Assembly: GCF_022347725.1 (NCBI RefSeq)
Contig: NZ_JAKRGB010000005.1
Coordinates: 124,001-188,000 of the forward strand
Direction: 5' to 3'
Length of the DNA stretch: 64,000 bases
DNA from: Ruegeria sp. Ofav3-42
Lineage (GTDB): Bacteria > Pseudomonadota > Alphaproteobacteria > Rhodobacterales > Rhodobacteraceae
Below are positions 33,855-42,135 of this stretch, in pieces; the first letter of the stretch is position 1, and every line of letters begins with the position of its first letter. The notes below the pieces were generated by a model that was not told the origin of the DNA, did no database searches, and saw only the letters and a list, made by a program, of their open reading frames with translations. A program made the position numbers and the translations under genes.

Positions 33855-33890
33855 CTCCCTGGCCGCGTGCGTATGTGCGCGGCCAGGGAG
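33855..33890. terminator. Bidirectional terminator hairpin
   Basis: CTCCCTGGCCGCG (33855-33867) pairs perfectly with CGCGGCCAGGGAG (33878-33890), a 13-bp stem with a 10-base loop between convergent genes. On the minus strand it is followed by TTTTC, on the plus strand by CTTGTT. It would stop both the ligase transcript and the lyase/Tct operon. Confidence 0.75.
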
Positions 33891-33903
33891 CTTGTTGATG
33901 GAT

Positions 33904-35010
33904 TTAGTGCGGCTGTGCCGCCGCGGCATGATCAAAGTCCGAGACTTTGCGCGCCATAGAGTCCGTATCCAGCATCAGATTGGCAAAGATGGTCTCGACC
34001 CAGGACAGTGCGCCCGAAGTAAGTAAAAAGGTCTCGGGCACGACAATCCATTCGCCAATCCACATCCCGCCTGACCGTTCATGCTGGTGGGTAGTGAACT
34101 CTCCGATCTGCTCGGCCCGCTGCCGGCCAAGCCGGGCGACGGCTTCACCAAACTCAGACGCGCGTTGGTTTTGCTTATGTGCCATGGCGGATGACGCACC
34201 CTTGCCAGTGACGTGTACCTCGGACCATTCTGATATGTCCGACGATGACAGCAGATTGACGTTGTGAGAGATCTTGCACAGCGTCGCGCACAACCCCCCA
34301 AGCGCGCCGACAATGTCGGCAATACCGTCGCGGGCGTTTTGCCAATGGGGCTCTATGACATTCAGGCCCAGCGTGGCGGCGACGCCTTCCTTGATCCGGT
34401 GACCTGTGCCGTTTTTATAACCGCGCAGATCGCCGACGGGGCCGCCAATCTGGACGTTCAAGCCCCGCGCCGCCGACTCTTCAAGCGCTTGCGCGCGCCG
34501 CAGTAGTTCGACTTTCCAAACCGTCAACTTGGTGCCAGCCCGAATGGGCACCGCGTGTTGACCATTGGTGCGACCCATCATGACGGTGTCGCCAACTTCG
34601 TCGATCTGCTGCCCGATGGCTGCGGTCAGCCGTTCCAGCCCGGTCTGAATGTGCTCAAGCCCGATCTTCATCTGCAGAGCCAGAGCGGTGTCCATAATAT
34701 CCTGCGTCGTCGCCCGGTAATGAACCCTTGTCGCGTGATCACCAACCTGCCTTCTGAGTTGTTCGACAAGTCCCACAATTGGTCGTCCGACATGCATCAT
34801 GTCTTCGTGCAGGCGTTCGGTGTCCAGATTGCAGACCGAAATCGCGTCCAGCGCGTCGGCGGCCTCCTGCGGGATCAGATTTTCCAGCGCCTGATGGCGC
34901 GCCAGCGTCTGCTCAACCTTTAGCCAGGCTGAAATCGTGGCATGTTGTGACCAGACGGACCGCATGTCGGCGCTGGAAAAGCAGTCTCGGTAAAGGGAGT
35001 GCTCAAGCAT
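33904..35010 (-). CDS. Fumarase/aspartase-superfamily lyase (adenylosuccinate lyase / PcaB-like)
   Basis: A 368-residue protein of the superfamily that eliminates a group beta to a carboxylate. Seen are the first conserved block VHYRATTQDIMDTA, the second MMGRTNGQHAVPIRAG and the signature loop GKGASSAMAHKQNQRASE. The usual signature is GSSxMPxKxNP; both prolines are changed here (A and Q) while Ser, Met, Lys and Asn stay. At 368 residues it is shorter than standard adenylosuccinate lyase, nearer PcaB. The start overlaps the TctA stop by eight bases, so its substrate is probably what the tricarboxylate-type transporter imports. Confidence 0.78.
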   Translation of the reverse strand: MLEHSLYRDCFSSADMRSVWSQHATISAWLKVEQTLARHQALENLIPQEAADALDAISVCNLDTERLHEDMMHVGRPIVGLVEQLRRQVGDHATRVHYRATTQDIMDTALALQMKIGLEHIQTGLERLTAAIGQQIDEVGDTVMMGRTNGQHAVPIRAGTKLTVWKVELLRRAQALEESAARGLNVQIGGPVGDLRGYKNGTGHRIKEGVAATLGLNVIEPHWQNARDGIADIVGALGGLCATLCKISHNVNLLSSSDISEWSEVHVTGKGASSAMAHKQNQRASEFGEAVARLGRQRAEQIGEFTTHQHERSGGMWIGEWIVVPETFLLTSGALSWVETIFANLMLDTDSMARKVSDFDHAAAAQPH

Positions 35011-36517
35011 CTTCCAGCTCTCCCTTTGCGATCTTGCGCTCTTTCATGATCCCACGGATGCGGAAGGCGATGGCCCCAGCACCGATGACAAGGAAAGCCA
35101 GCGCGATCGGACGTTCGACGAAGATCAAGGCGCCGCCATCGGACATCAGTAGCGACTGGCGGAAGGTCTCTTCCGCGCCTTTGGCCAGGACGAACGAGAT
35201 CACGAATGCGGCAACGTTAAAGTCGTATTTCCGCATCAGCCAGCCGGCAAAACCTGCGCAGGTCATGACCGTGACGTCAAACATGGATCCGCGTGCCGAA
35301 TATGCTGCGACGAACGAGGTCAGGAAGATCAGCGGATATAGAACGTTGGTCGGGATCTTCAGGATCAGGCGAGCCACCTGAGTGGCACCGAAATACCCGA
35401 TCAGACCATAGGCCAGAATACCCAGCATACCGCAGGCGAACAGCTTATAGACCAATTCCTTGTCCGTCAGGAACAGGGTTGGCCCAACCTGAATGCCGTG
35501 GATCAGGAAAACGCCCAAAAGGATTGCACCGATGGTCGAACCCGGAATGCCCAGTGTCAGAAGTGGCGCCATCGAGGGACCGGATACCGCGTTGTTGGCG
35601 GCCTCTGGTGCGGCGACACCTTCCAGCGCGCCCTTGCCCCACATCTCGGGGTTTTTCGCGCGGCGTTTGCCTTCGCCATAAGAGATGAACGCAGCGATCG
35701 CGGAACCGAGGCCCGGCAGAACGCCGATACCTGCGCCTATAAAGCCTCCGCGGAATGCGTGCGGCAAGCAGGGTTTGTATTCTTCCCAGGTCAGGCTGTT
35801 GCCGTTTTCAGTGCTTTCGTTCTCTTTGGTCTCGCCGGTTGCTTTGCGACGCGATTCCAGTTGGGCAAAGACTTCGCCCAGCACAAAGACGCCGATCATC
35901 AGCGGCACGAGCCCGATGCCGTTCGACAGCTCGAACGAACCAAAGGTGTAACGCTCTTCGCTTGAGATCGGGTCCAAACCGACCATGGCAATCAGAATAC
36001 CCATCAGCGCCGAGGCCAGACCTTTGATAATTGAGTTGCCGATAACAGATCCAATGACCACAAAGGCCGCAAAATAGATTGCAAAGGTTTCTGGCGGGCC
36101 AAGTTTCAGGGCGATCGCCGCAATAAAGCCGACACCGATAACCAACATGATGTCGCCCATCAGGTCTCCGATGATGGACGAAATCGTCGCCACTTTCATC
36201 GCTTTGCCAGCCTTACCGGCGCGTGCCAGTGGATAGCCGTCGATTTGTGTTGCAGCGCTGGCTGCTGTTCCGGGCGTATTGAACAGAATAGCCGCGATTG
36301 AGCCGCCATACCGGCCGGATTTTCCGATCACATACAAGAAAGCGAGCGCGAAGATTGGCGACATGTAAAAAGTGATGGGCAGCAGCATCGCAATGGCTGC
36401 CGACGCGGTCAGCCCAGGTGTGGCCCCGACCACCATGCCCACGACTGCGGCCAGCACGATGGCAAAAAGCAGCGTTGGGTCGGTGATCACCGAAAGAAGT
36501 GCGGGAAAAATTTCCAT
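35003..36517 (-). CDS. tctA: Tripartite tricarboxylate transporter large permease TctA
   Basis: A 504-residue membrane protein with about 11-12 segments. Family hallmarks: VGMVVGATPGLTASAAIAMLLPITFYM near the N-terminus, SGRYGGSIAAILFNTPGTAASAATQIDGYPLA, and GSTIGAILLGVFLIHGIQVGP. It forms the secondary-transport channel for a carboxylate delivered by TctC. Lies six bases after tctB and overlaps the lyase. Confidence 0.92.
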   Translation of the reverse strand: MEIFPALLSVITDPTLLFAIVLAAVVGMVVGATPGLTASAAIAMLLPITFYMSPIFALAFLYVIGKSGRYGGSIAAILFNTPGTAASAATQIDGYPLARAGKAGKAMKVATISSIIGDLMGDIMLVIGVGFIAAIALKLGPPETFAIYFAAFVVIGSVIGNSIIKGLASALMGILIAMVGLDPISSEERYTFGSFELSNGIGLVPLMIGVFVLGEVFAQLESRRKATGETKENESTENGNSLTWEEYKPCLPHAFRGGFIGAGIGVLPGLGSAIAAFISYGEGKRRAKNPEMWGKGALEGVAAPEAANNAVSGPSMAPLLTLGIPGSTIGAILLGVFLIHGIQVGPTLFLTDKELVYKLFACGMLGILAYGLIGYFGATQVARLILKIPTNVLYPLIFLTSFVAAYSARGSMFDVTVMTCAGFAGWLMRKYDFNVAAFVISFVLAKGAEETFRQSLLMSDGGALIFVERPIALAFLVIGAGAIAFRIRGIMKERKIAKGELEDA

Positions 36518-36523
36518 GACGAT

Positions 36524-36991
36524 TTACCCCTGTATCCAGTTGAGCAGGTCGAAGACCTCGCCGTATGGCGGGAACACACCAAGCAGGACAAAAAAGATGA
36601 GGTGGAAGATCAGCGGGCATAGCACCACAGACACCGCCAGCCCGATCCAGCTGCGTACGCCGAAAAAGTACAAAACGATCGGCGCGGCAATCGCCGTTGG
36701 CAGCAAGTAGCCAAACCAGCGGAAGGACTGCTGATAGATCAGGGCGATGATGAACAGGCCGATGATTTGCAGCGTTGCTCCGTTGTCTTGTTCCTGGCTG
36801 GTGCCGTCGGCCGTTTGACGTGCGGCACCCAACAGCAGCAGGCAGGAAAGAAACAATAGTGCGATGGACGCTGAAAATGGCACGATGCCTGCCCAGGTAT
36901 CCCCCGGAGACGCTGCGGGCACTTGCCAGGCACCCCAGATGGCAATGATTGAGATGAGGGCTAGCACAAGGCCTTCTGCATAGGCGCGCAT
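36524..36991 (-). CDS. tctB: Tripartite tricarboxylate transporter small permease TctB
   Basis: A 155-residue protein with four hydrophobic segments (ALISIIAIWGAW; IALLFLSCLLLLGA; LQIIGLFIIALIYQ; FGYLLPTAIAAPIVLYFFGV and following). Position between tctC and tctA and size match TctB. It is poorly conserved in sequence, so the call rests largely on context. Confidence 0.85.
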   Translation of the reverse strand: MRAYAEGLVLALISIIAIWGAWQVPAASPGDTWAGIVPFSASIALLFLSCLLLLGAARQTADGTSQEQDNGATLQIIGLFIIALIYQQSFRWFGYLLPTAIAAPIVLYFFGVRSWIGLAVSVVLCPLIFHLIFFVLLGVFPPYGEVFDLLNWIQG

Positions 36992-37024
36992 GTCGATCCT
37001 CCCTGATTACGTTAGATACAAAAA

Positions 37025-37051
37025 GGCCGGGGGGAGAAAACCCACCCGGCC
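37025..37051 (-). terminator. Terminator-like hairpin between tctC and tctB
   Basis: GGCCGGG (37025-37031) and CCCGGCC (37045-37051) pair; in the minus-strand transcript the stem is followed by TTTTTG. It lies just after the tctC stop and before tctB, so most transcripts would end after the binding protein, giving TctC in excess over the membrane parts. Confidence 0.65.
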
Positions 37052-37060
37052 CTGAGGACT

Positions 37061-38020
37061 TTAGTTGGTCAGACTTTCGACCAGGGGAGTGGCGTCCTCT
37101 TTCATGGCGGACAGCGTCGCTTTGGCGTCCGCACCATTCTGATAGACCGGGCCGGTTCCGCGCGAGGCCAGAAGCTCGGCAAACTCGGGTTTTGCGGCAA
37201 TCTGCTCCAGCGCAGATTCCATCGCGGCAACGACCTCGGCCGGGGTGCCCTTCGGGGCGAACACGATCACCGGCGAGGAGACGGCGGCAAACGGAATACC
37301 CAGTTCGCCAAACGCAGGCACGTCTTTCATGATGCTATCGCGATCCTGACTGTTGACGGCCAGCGCGCGCAGTTGCTCTTCAAATCCTGCCAGCTGTTGA
37401 ACGCCCAGGAAACCAAAGTCGGCCTGTTCGCCGATCAGAGCGGCACGGGTCGGTCCGCCACCTTTGAACGGTACGTCCTGAGCCTCGATGCCGTTACTGG
37501 CCAGGAACCCCATGCCGCCGACATGGTGGAAGCCTCCGCGGCCCGAATGTGCCCAACGCAGTTGGCCCGGGTTGGCTTTGGCCGCATCGATCACGTCCTG
37601 AACGGACTGGAACGGGCTGTTGAGCGGCACCATCAGCGAAGTTTGCAGCTGACCGACTTGTGCAACGAAGTCAAAGCTTTCCAGTGCGTCGATATCCGTG
37701 TCACGGGTCATCGTCGACAAAAGGAACGAGCCGCCCGATGTCATCATCATGGTATAGCCGTCGGGGCGGGCGCCAACGACTGAGTTTGCCCCGTTCAGAC
37801 CGCCCGAGCCGGGCTTGTTCACGACGACAACCGGAACGTCCAGAATGCCTTCGGCCGCAGCCGAAATGGCGCGGGCATAGGCGTCTGTACCGCCGCCGGC
37901 TTTGTAGGGAACAACCAGATTGATCGGGCGTTTCGGCCAGTCGGCTGCGAAACTCGCCGTCGCGGTTGCAGTTACGGTTACTGCCGCAAGGACAGCGGTG
38001 AGAATAGTTCTACGCTTCAT
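37061..38020 (-). CDS. tctC: Tripartite tricarboxylate transporter binding protein TctC
   Basis: A 319-residue periplasmic Bug-family protein with signal peptide (TAVLAAVTVTATATASFAADWP). Family features: WPKRPINLVVPYKAGGGTDAYARAI, VVVVNKPGSGGLNGANSVVGARPDGYTMMM and a long C-terminal helix region. Bug proteins bind di- or tricarboxylates and related compounds; the ligand here is unknown. First gene of the Tct-lyase operon, divergent from a LysR regulator about 100 bases away. Confidence 0.9.
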   Translation of the reverse strand: MKRRTILTAVLAAVTVTATATASFAADWPKRPINLVVPYKAGGGTDAYARAISAAAEGILDVPVVVVNKPGSGGLNGANSVVGARPDGYTMMMTSGGSFLLSTMTRDTDIDALESFDFVAQVGQLQTSLMVPLNSPFQSVQDVIDAAKANPGQLRWAHSGRGGFHHVGGMGFLASNGIEAQDVPFKGGGPTRAALIGEQADFGFLGVQQLAGFEEQLRALAVNSQDRDSIMKDVPAFGELGIPFAAVSSPVIVFAPKGTPAEVVAAMESALEQIAAKPEFAELLASRGTGPVYQNGADAKATLSAMKEDATPLVESLTN

Positions 38021-38120
38021 AGCATCCTCCCTGAGATGCGATCCAAATTAGATTAAAAGTAGTGTTAATAAAAATGCAAAGGTGTTATCTTCTCTTGCAA
38101 AATAGTAAAGGTTCAGTCTG

Positions 38121-39035
38121 ATGAATATCAAAGCCCTCCGAGCCTTTCGCGCCACCCTTTCCGAAGGTACATTAGTTGCCGCTTCTGAAATCCTGCACCT
38201 GAGTCAACCGGCGATCAGCCGTCTGATATCTGGTCTGGAGGCAGAATTGGGCCTGATCCTGTTTGACCGCAGTGGCCGGAATCTGACGCCGACTCGAGAG
38301 GGGTTGGCGTTCTACCGCGAGGCGGGACGAATTTTGGACAACCTTGACGAGGTTCCCCGTATTGCGGCTGAAATACGCGCAGGGCGCACAGAAACACTGC
38401 GCGTGGTCACCATGCCGCGCATCGCTCGCGCGATCTCGGCACCCGCTCTCGCCAAATTTCTGCAAGCCCATCCGGATACAAATGTCAGTCTGGACATCCG
38501 GGCGCGGCGCGAAGCCAGCAAATGGCTGGCGGGTCGTGAGTATGACATTGGTATAGGGGCATTGCCGGTTCAACATCCCGGAGTTCGGACGAAACCCTTG
38601 CTCAGAGTTCGGGCGCAGGCGGTTCTGCCTGCTACGCACGAGTTGCGTGATCGCAGTTCGGTCTCGGCCACCGATCTGGCCCAATTTCCGGTGATCCGGT
38701 TGATGAATGGACTTTTGCTGCGCGAGCAATTGGACGACATTTTTCGATCTGCCGGCGTCAACCCACGCCATACCTGTGAAGTCGCGGCTTCACAGCTTGC
38801 TTGCTCGCTTGTTGCAGAGGGCGCGGGTGTAACCATTGCTGACGAACTGGTCGCTGCGCAGGAAGCCCTCGACCGGTTGGCGTTGGTTCCCATCGCGCCA
38901 GAACGTTGGATGACTTTTGGGCTGCTCTATCCTGTAAATCAGGAGAAATCAGAGGCGTTGCAGGATTTTGAAGACGTTTTGTTTTGGCAAGCGTCCGAAC
39001 TGTGTAAAAACAGCCCAACCTTGGCGCTTGCCTGA
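38121..39035 (+). CDS. LysR-type regulator of the Tct operon
   Basis: A 304-residue LysR protein. The winged helix is at the N-terminus (IKALRAFRATLSEGTLVAASEILHLSQPAISRLISGLEAELGLILFDR), followed by the periplasmic-binding-like effector domain (LRVVTMPRIARAIS, VSLDIRARREASKWLAGREYDIGIG). It is divergent from tctC, the usual arrangement for an activator of the neighbouring transport and catabolic operon. The 100-base intergenic region has two GTGTTA repeats (near 38063 and 38082) that could be part of its site. Confidence 0.88.
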   Translation: MNIKALRAFRATLSEGTLVAASEILHLSQPAISRLISGLEAELGLILFDRSGRNLTPTREGLAFYREAGRILDNLDEVPRIAAEIRAGRTETLRVVTMPRIARAISAPALAKFLQAHPDTNVSLDIRARREASKWLAGREYDIGIGALPVQHPGVRTKPLLRVRAQAVLPATHELRDRSSVSATDLAQFPVIRLMNGLLLREQLDDIFRSAGVNPRHTCEVAASQLACSLVAEGAGVTIADELVAAQEALDRLALVPIAPERWMTFGLLYPVNQEKSEALQDFEDVLFWQASELCKNSPTLALA

Positions 39036-39036
39036 G

Positions 39037-39057
39037 AGCCGCCATCAGGCGGCTTTT
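39037..39057 (+). terminator. Terminator after the LysR gene
   Basis: AGCCGCC (39037-39043) and GGCGGCT (39048-39054) form a 7-bp stem with a 4-base loop and run into TTTTGG. It follows the LysR stop at once and separates it from the convergent oxygenase gene. Confidence 0.8.
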
Positions 39058-39064
39058 GGGGAAG

Positions 39065-40252
39065 TTATGCTTCCATATGACGGAGAACGGATCTCTGGAA
39101 ATATGTCAGCGGCGACTCCGCTCCGGGACCAGCGGCCATTTTGCCGACCGAATATTTCGGAGACATCAGGGCGCGTTGCATTTTTTCAACCACATAAACG
39201 TCCTCGGTCTGGAAATCCTGGGTTTCCAGTGGATGTACTTTCCAGTGAGAGCTTTTGATCAGGCCGGTCGCCTTGTCATATCCGGGAATGTCCTTGACCG
39301 ATCCGCGATTGGACATCCACGATTTTGCGGCCCAGACATAGACGTTCAACCGGGTCACACCGGCGCTGACGGGTTCCATCACGGAAACCGAGAAAGACCA
39401 TGGGCTGGCTACGATGAGGGTTGTCGGGAACAGCATATAGACGCCCCCATAGCCTTCTTTCTCGGCATGCGGGATCTTTTTTGCGTTCCACTTGTCCATG
39501 CGGTTCGATACGAAGTTTGGAACACGTGAACGCACGGTTTCGTTCTCGGTCGAATACCAGACCTGGTTGTCGCCGTAGGGGTCCCAGATATTTTTGTCCT
39601 GGGTTGGTCCGCCAAGGGTATTCTTGTGCAGATAGGCCAGATGGTACCCGTCAATCGCGTTCTCAAAGAAAACTTTCCAATTACACTGCATCTCATAAGT
39701 GACGGCGTCACCATAAGAGATCAGTTCGGGACTGGTGATGTCATGAGGCCAGACGACATCCTCCAGCCCGCTGAGCCAGTCGGACAGGTCCTGATCTGGC
39801 TCGGGGTTAACGAACACAAAGCCTTTGAATACGGCTACGGACGCCTTGTGAAGACCGTTTTCCTTTTTATCGATGTCCGGAAAGCACGCGCGCTGCTCGG
39901 GGATGCCGCGCAACGCGCCATCCAGACCAAATGTCCATGAGTGGTAGGGGCAAACAATGGTCTTGCCTGTATTGCCGCAGCCGCGGTCAAGCAGCTCGGT
40001 TCCGCGATGGCGGCAGATATTGTGAAAGGCGCGCAGTTCGCCGTCGTTGCCGCGGATGACAACCAGAGTAAAATGCCCTGCCTTAGCGGTCATGTAGTCA
40101 CCAGCATTGGCAACTTTCGATTCGGTCCCCGCAAATACCCAGCTGCGCGAAAAGAGATTTTTGTTTTCCTGCGCCAGCCATTCTTCTGACGTGTACGCCT
40201 CGGGTGGTAGTTCCTGAGTGGCGACCTCCGGCATTTTATTCGGTTGTTGCAT
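39065..40252 (-). CDS. Rieske oxygenase alpha subunit (copy 1)
   Basis: About 395 residues. Rieske [2Fe-2S] ligands are CRHRG and CPYHSW (Cys-x-His ... Cys-x2-His). The mononuclear iron site is in NAIDGYHLAYLHKNTLGG (Asp, His, His). Such enzymes hydroxylate or demethylate aromatic or quaternary-amine substrates and need a reductase; none is next to it, but one lies at 45754. ATG 40252 (MQQPNKMPEVATQELPPEAY) aligns with the start of copy 2 and is preferred to a longer frame with an unlike extension to 40423. Its promoter region holds class C and class B palindromes. Confidence 0.88.
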   Translation of the reverse strand: MQQPNKMPEVATQELPPEAYTSEEWLAQENKNLFSRSWVFAGTESKVANAGDYMTAKAGHFTLVVIRGNDGELRAFHNICRHRGTELLDRGCGNTGKTIVCPYHSWTFGLDGALRGIPEQRACFPDIDKKENGLHKASVAVFKGFVFVNPEPDQDLSDWLSGLEDVVWPHDITSPELISYGDAVTYEMQCNWKVFFENAIDGYHLAYLHKNTLGGPTQDKNIWDPYGDNQVWYSTENETVRSRVPNFVSNRMDKWNAKKIPHAEKEGYGGVYMLFPTTLIVASPWSFSVSVMEPVSAGVTRLNVYVWAAKSWMSNRGSVKDIPGYDKATGLIKSSHWKVHPLETQDFQTEDVYVVEKMQRALMSPKYSVGKMAAGPGAESPLTYFQRSVLRHMEA

Positions 40253-40290
40253 GTATACGTCTCGCAATTGGCTGATTGGCTGCTTCTTTA

Positions 40291-40306
40291 TTGTCAATAT
40301 TGACAA
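40291..40306. promoter_or_regulatory. Class C operator, perfect palindrome
   Basis: TTGTCAATATTGACAA is a perfect 16-bp palindrome with TTGTC and GACAA half-sites 6 bases apart. It lies 38 bases upstream of the copy 1 oxygenase ATG. Same layout as 43503, 47486 and 50913. Confidence 0.7.
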
Positions 40307-40337
40307 ATAACGAAAAAAATGCCATTTGTCAACAAAA

Positions 40338-40351
40338 AGTGACCGTTCACT
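40338..40351. promoter_or_regulatory. Class B operator between oxygenase and TetR
   Basis: AGTGACCGTTCACT has perfect half-sites AGTGA and TCACT. It lies in the divergent promoter region of the copy 1 oxygenase and the TetR gene at 40450, 98 bases from the latter's start, and suggests that this TetR is the class B regulator. Confidence 0.65.
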
Positions 40352-40449
40352 AATTTTGATGTAACAACCGGAAAATGCTGCGAAATGAGCGGCCAGAGAC
40401 AACCCGCCGAGTTTAAGCGCCACGCTTCGGCAGCAAAACAGGATCTGCC

Positions 40450-41040
40450 ATGCCGCGTCCGAGCCTCAGAACTCAACGGTCCGAAGAAATTCTTGATGCC
40501 TATATGACATGTGTCGCCCGGTTTGGCCTTGAGGGTGCCACGCAGGAGCGAGTCGCGGCCGAGGCGGGCGTGAAGCGCCCATTGTTGCGGCATTATCTTG
40601 GTAACCGGGATCAAATGATCGTTGCCTTGAGCCTTTATGTTGCAAACACATTCAACAATCAGACCGCTGAATTGGATTTTTACCTGAGCGAGATCGAATC
40701 CGGCAGCCAGCTGGTTGAAATCCTATTTACCGACGACGAGGAAATTGACCCCCGACTGCTGGCCGCCTGGCAGGCTTTGTCCACGTCGATTGGAGACCAC
40801 CCGGATCTTGCGAAACCTCTGCTGGCGGTCCTTTCGCGGTTCTTGTTGGTCATTGAAAAAACTCTGCGCCGCGTGTCGCCCAACGCAAGTGCAGAAAAGG
40901 TGCGGGCCGTTGCGCAGGGGATTTCGACGGTCTTTCTATCGCTTGACTCTCTGGCTGCGCTTGATGCCCCGTCAGACTGGCGGTTAGAGTTGAAACAGGC
41001 GGCATTGTTGTTGACTGAAACGCTTGACGTGTCCGACTAA
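40450..41040 (+). CDS. TetR-family regulator, candidate class B repressor
   Basis: A 196-residue TetR protein. The N-terminal helix-turn-helix is MTCVARFGLEGATQERVAAEAGVKRPLLRHYLGNRDQMIVAL; the rest is a helical ligand domain with no recognisable specificity. It resembles the TetR at 46841 along its length (same MxRPS start, xMTCVAxxGxEGAT, KRPLxRHxLGNR), so the two are paralogues, each next to a Rieske oxygenase. Divergent from copy 1. A class B site lies in its own promoter region. Confidence 0.87.
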   Translation: MPRPSLRTQRSEEILDAYMTCVARFGLEGATQERVAAEAGVKRPLLRHYLGNRDQMIVALSLYVANTFNNQTAELDFYLSEIESGSQLVEILFTDDEEIDPRLLAAWQALSTSIGDHPDLAKPLLAVLSRFLLVIEKTLRRVSPNASAEKVRAVAQGISTVFLSLDSLAALDAPSDWRLELKQAALLLTETLDVSD

Positions 41041-41074
41041 GCGGGGGCGGCGTGAGCATTGGTGTCTAGTCTTG

Positions 41075-41986
41075 CTACCGCGGTAGGCCCTCTTCGGTCT
41101 GGGCCTGCGTTGCAAGCCAGTGCCTGAAATTGCGTAAAGATGGGTCGTCGGATTTGGATTTCGGCCAAACGAGGTAATAGGCCCCCATCATTTCGACCGC
41201 ATCGGGGAATGCTGCGATCAATTTGCCGGTCGCCAGGTCCTGTTCAATCAAATAGTTGGGCAACAAGGCCACGCCGAGCCCGTGCACCGCCGCCTGATTG
41301 ATCGTGGTATATTGATCGTAAATTGTTCCCGGCAACGCTTCTGGATGGCTTGTGCCCATGTGGCGGAACCACTCTTGCCAGGCGTGTGGTCGCGTCTGGA
41401 TGTGTAGCAAGGGCAGTTTCAGTAGATCGCGCGGAGACTCTGGTACGCCTTTGGGCAGCAATGATGGTGCACATACCGGTTGTACGCTTTCCACCCGCAA
41501 CAAAAGCCGGTCCGTGCCGGGCCAGTCAGGTTCACCAAAATGCAGTGCTGCATCAAAGGGTTCCGTGGTAAAGCTAAAGGGGCGCAGGCGGGTGGACATG
41601 TTGACTGTTATGTCAGGATGAAGTCGGGCAAACTCGGGTAGCCTTGGTACCAACCAGCGCATGCCGAATGTTGGCAGAATGGCAAGATTCAGAGTTCCTC
41701 CGGCGGGCGCCACGTGCAGTTTCAGAGAGGCCTGAGCGATCTGGTTCAATCCTTGCCGCACCTCAGCCACGTATTCCTGTGCGACCGGTGTAAGAAGCAG
41801 GCGTTTGCGGTCGCGACGGATCAGGTCTACGCCCAATTGCGCTTCCAATGTCTGCAGTTGGCGGCTTACGGCACTTTGGGTCAGTGCCAGCTCGTCCGCG
41901 ACGGCTGAAGCCGAGCCGAGGCGGTCCAAAGCTTCGAGGGCGCGGAGCGATGAGATTGAAGGAAAAAGGCGACGTGGCGGTATCAT
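41075..41986 (-). CDS. LysR-type regulator (GcvA-like)
   Basis: A 303-residue LysR protein. N-terminal helix-turn-helix: SISSLRALEALDRLGSASAVADELALTQSAVSRQLQTLEAQLG. The effector domain has LNLAILPTFGMRWLVPRLPEFARLHPDITV, typical of GcvA-like members. It is convergent with the TetR gene (tails 34 bases apart) and lies 149 bases downstream of the patatin gene on the same strand, so its target is not obvious. Confidence 0.87.
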   Translation of the reverse strand: MIPPRRLFPSISSLRALEALDRLGSASAVADELALTQSAVSRQLQTLEAQLGVDLIRRDRKRLLLTPVAQEYVAEVRQGLNQIAQASLKLHVAPAGGTLNLAILPTFGMRWLVPRLPEFARLHPDITVNMSTRLRPFSFTTEPFDAALHFGEPDWPGTDRLLLRVESVQPVCAPSLLPKGVPESPRDLLKLPLLHIQTRPHAWQEWFRHMGTSHPEALPGTIYDQYTTINQAAVHGLGVALLPNYLIEQDLATGKLIAAFPDAVEMMGAYYLVWPKSKSDDPSLRNFRHWLATQAQTEEGLPR

Positions 41987-42135
41987 CTATGCGTTCAGAT
42001 CATGGTTTCGTGCCAATACCTTGCAGTTATTTGCGATTTGTTCAAACAGGTTGTGCATTGCTGGCACGCCCCAATGGTTGAAACGCGAGCGTTGCCACTG
42101 CTGCAGAGTAAGAAATGCGTGCATTCCAGCCGGTT

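Noticed and set aside
40253..40423. N-terminal extension of Rieske copy 1 up to 40423
   Set aside because: Covers both operators and does not resemble copy 2, which starts at the equivalent of 40252.
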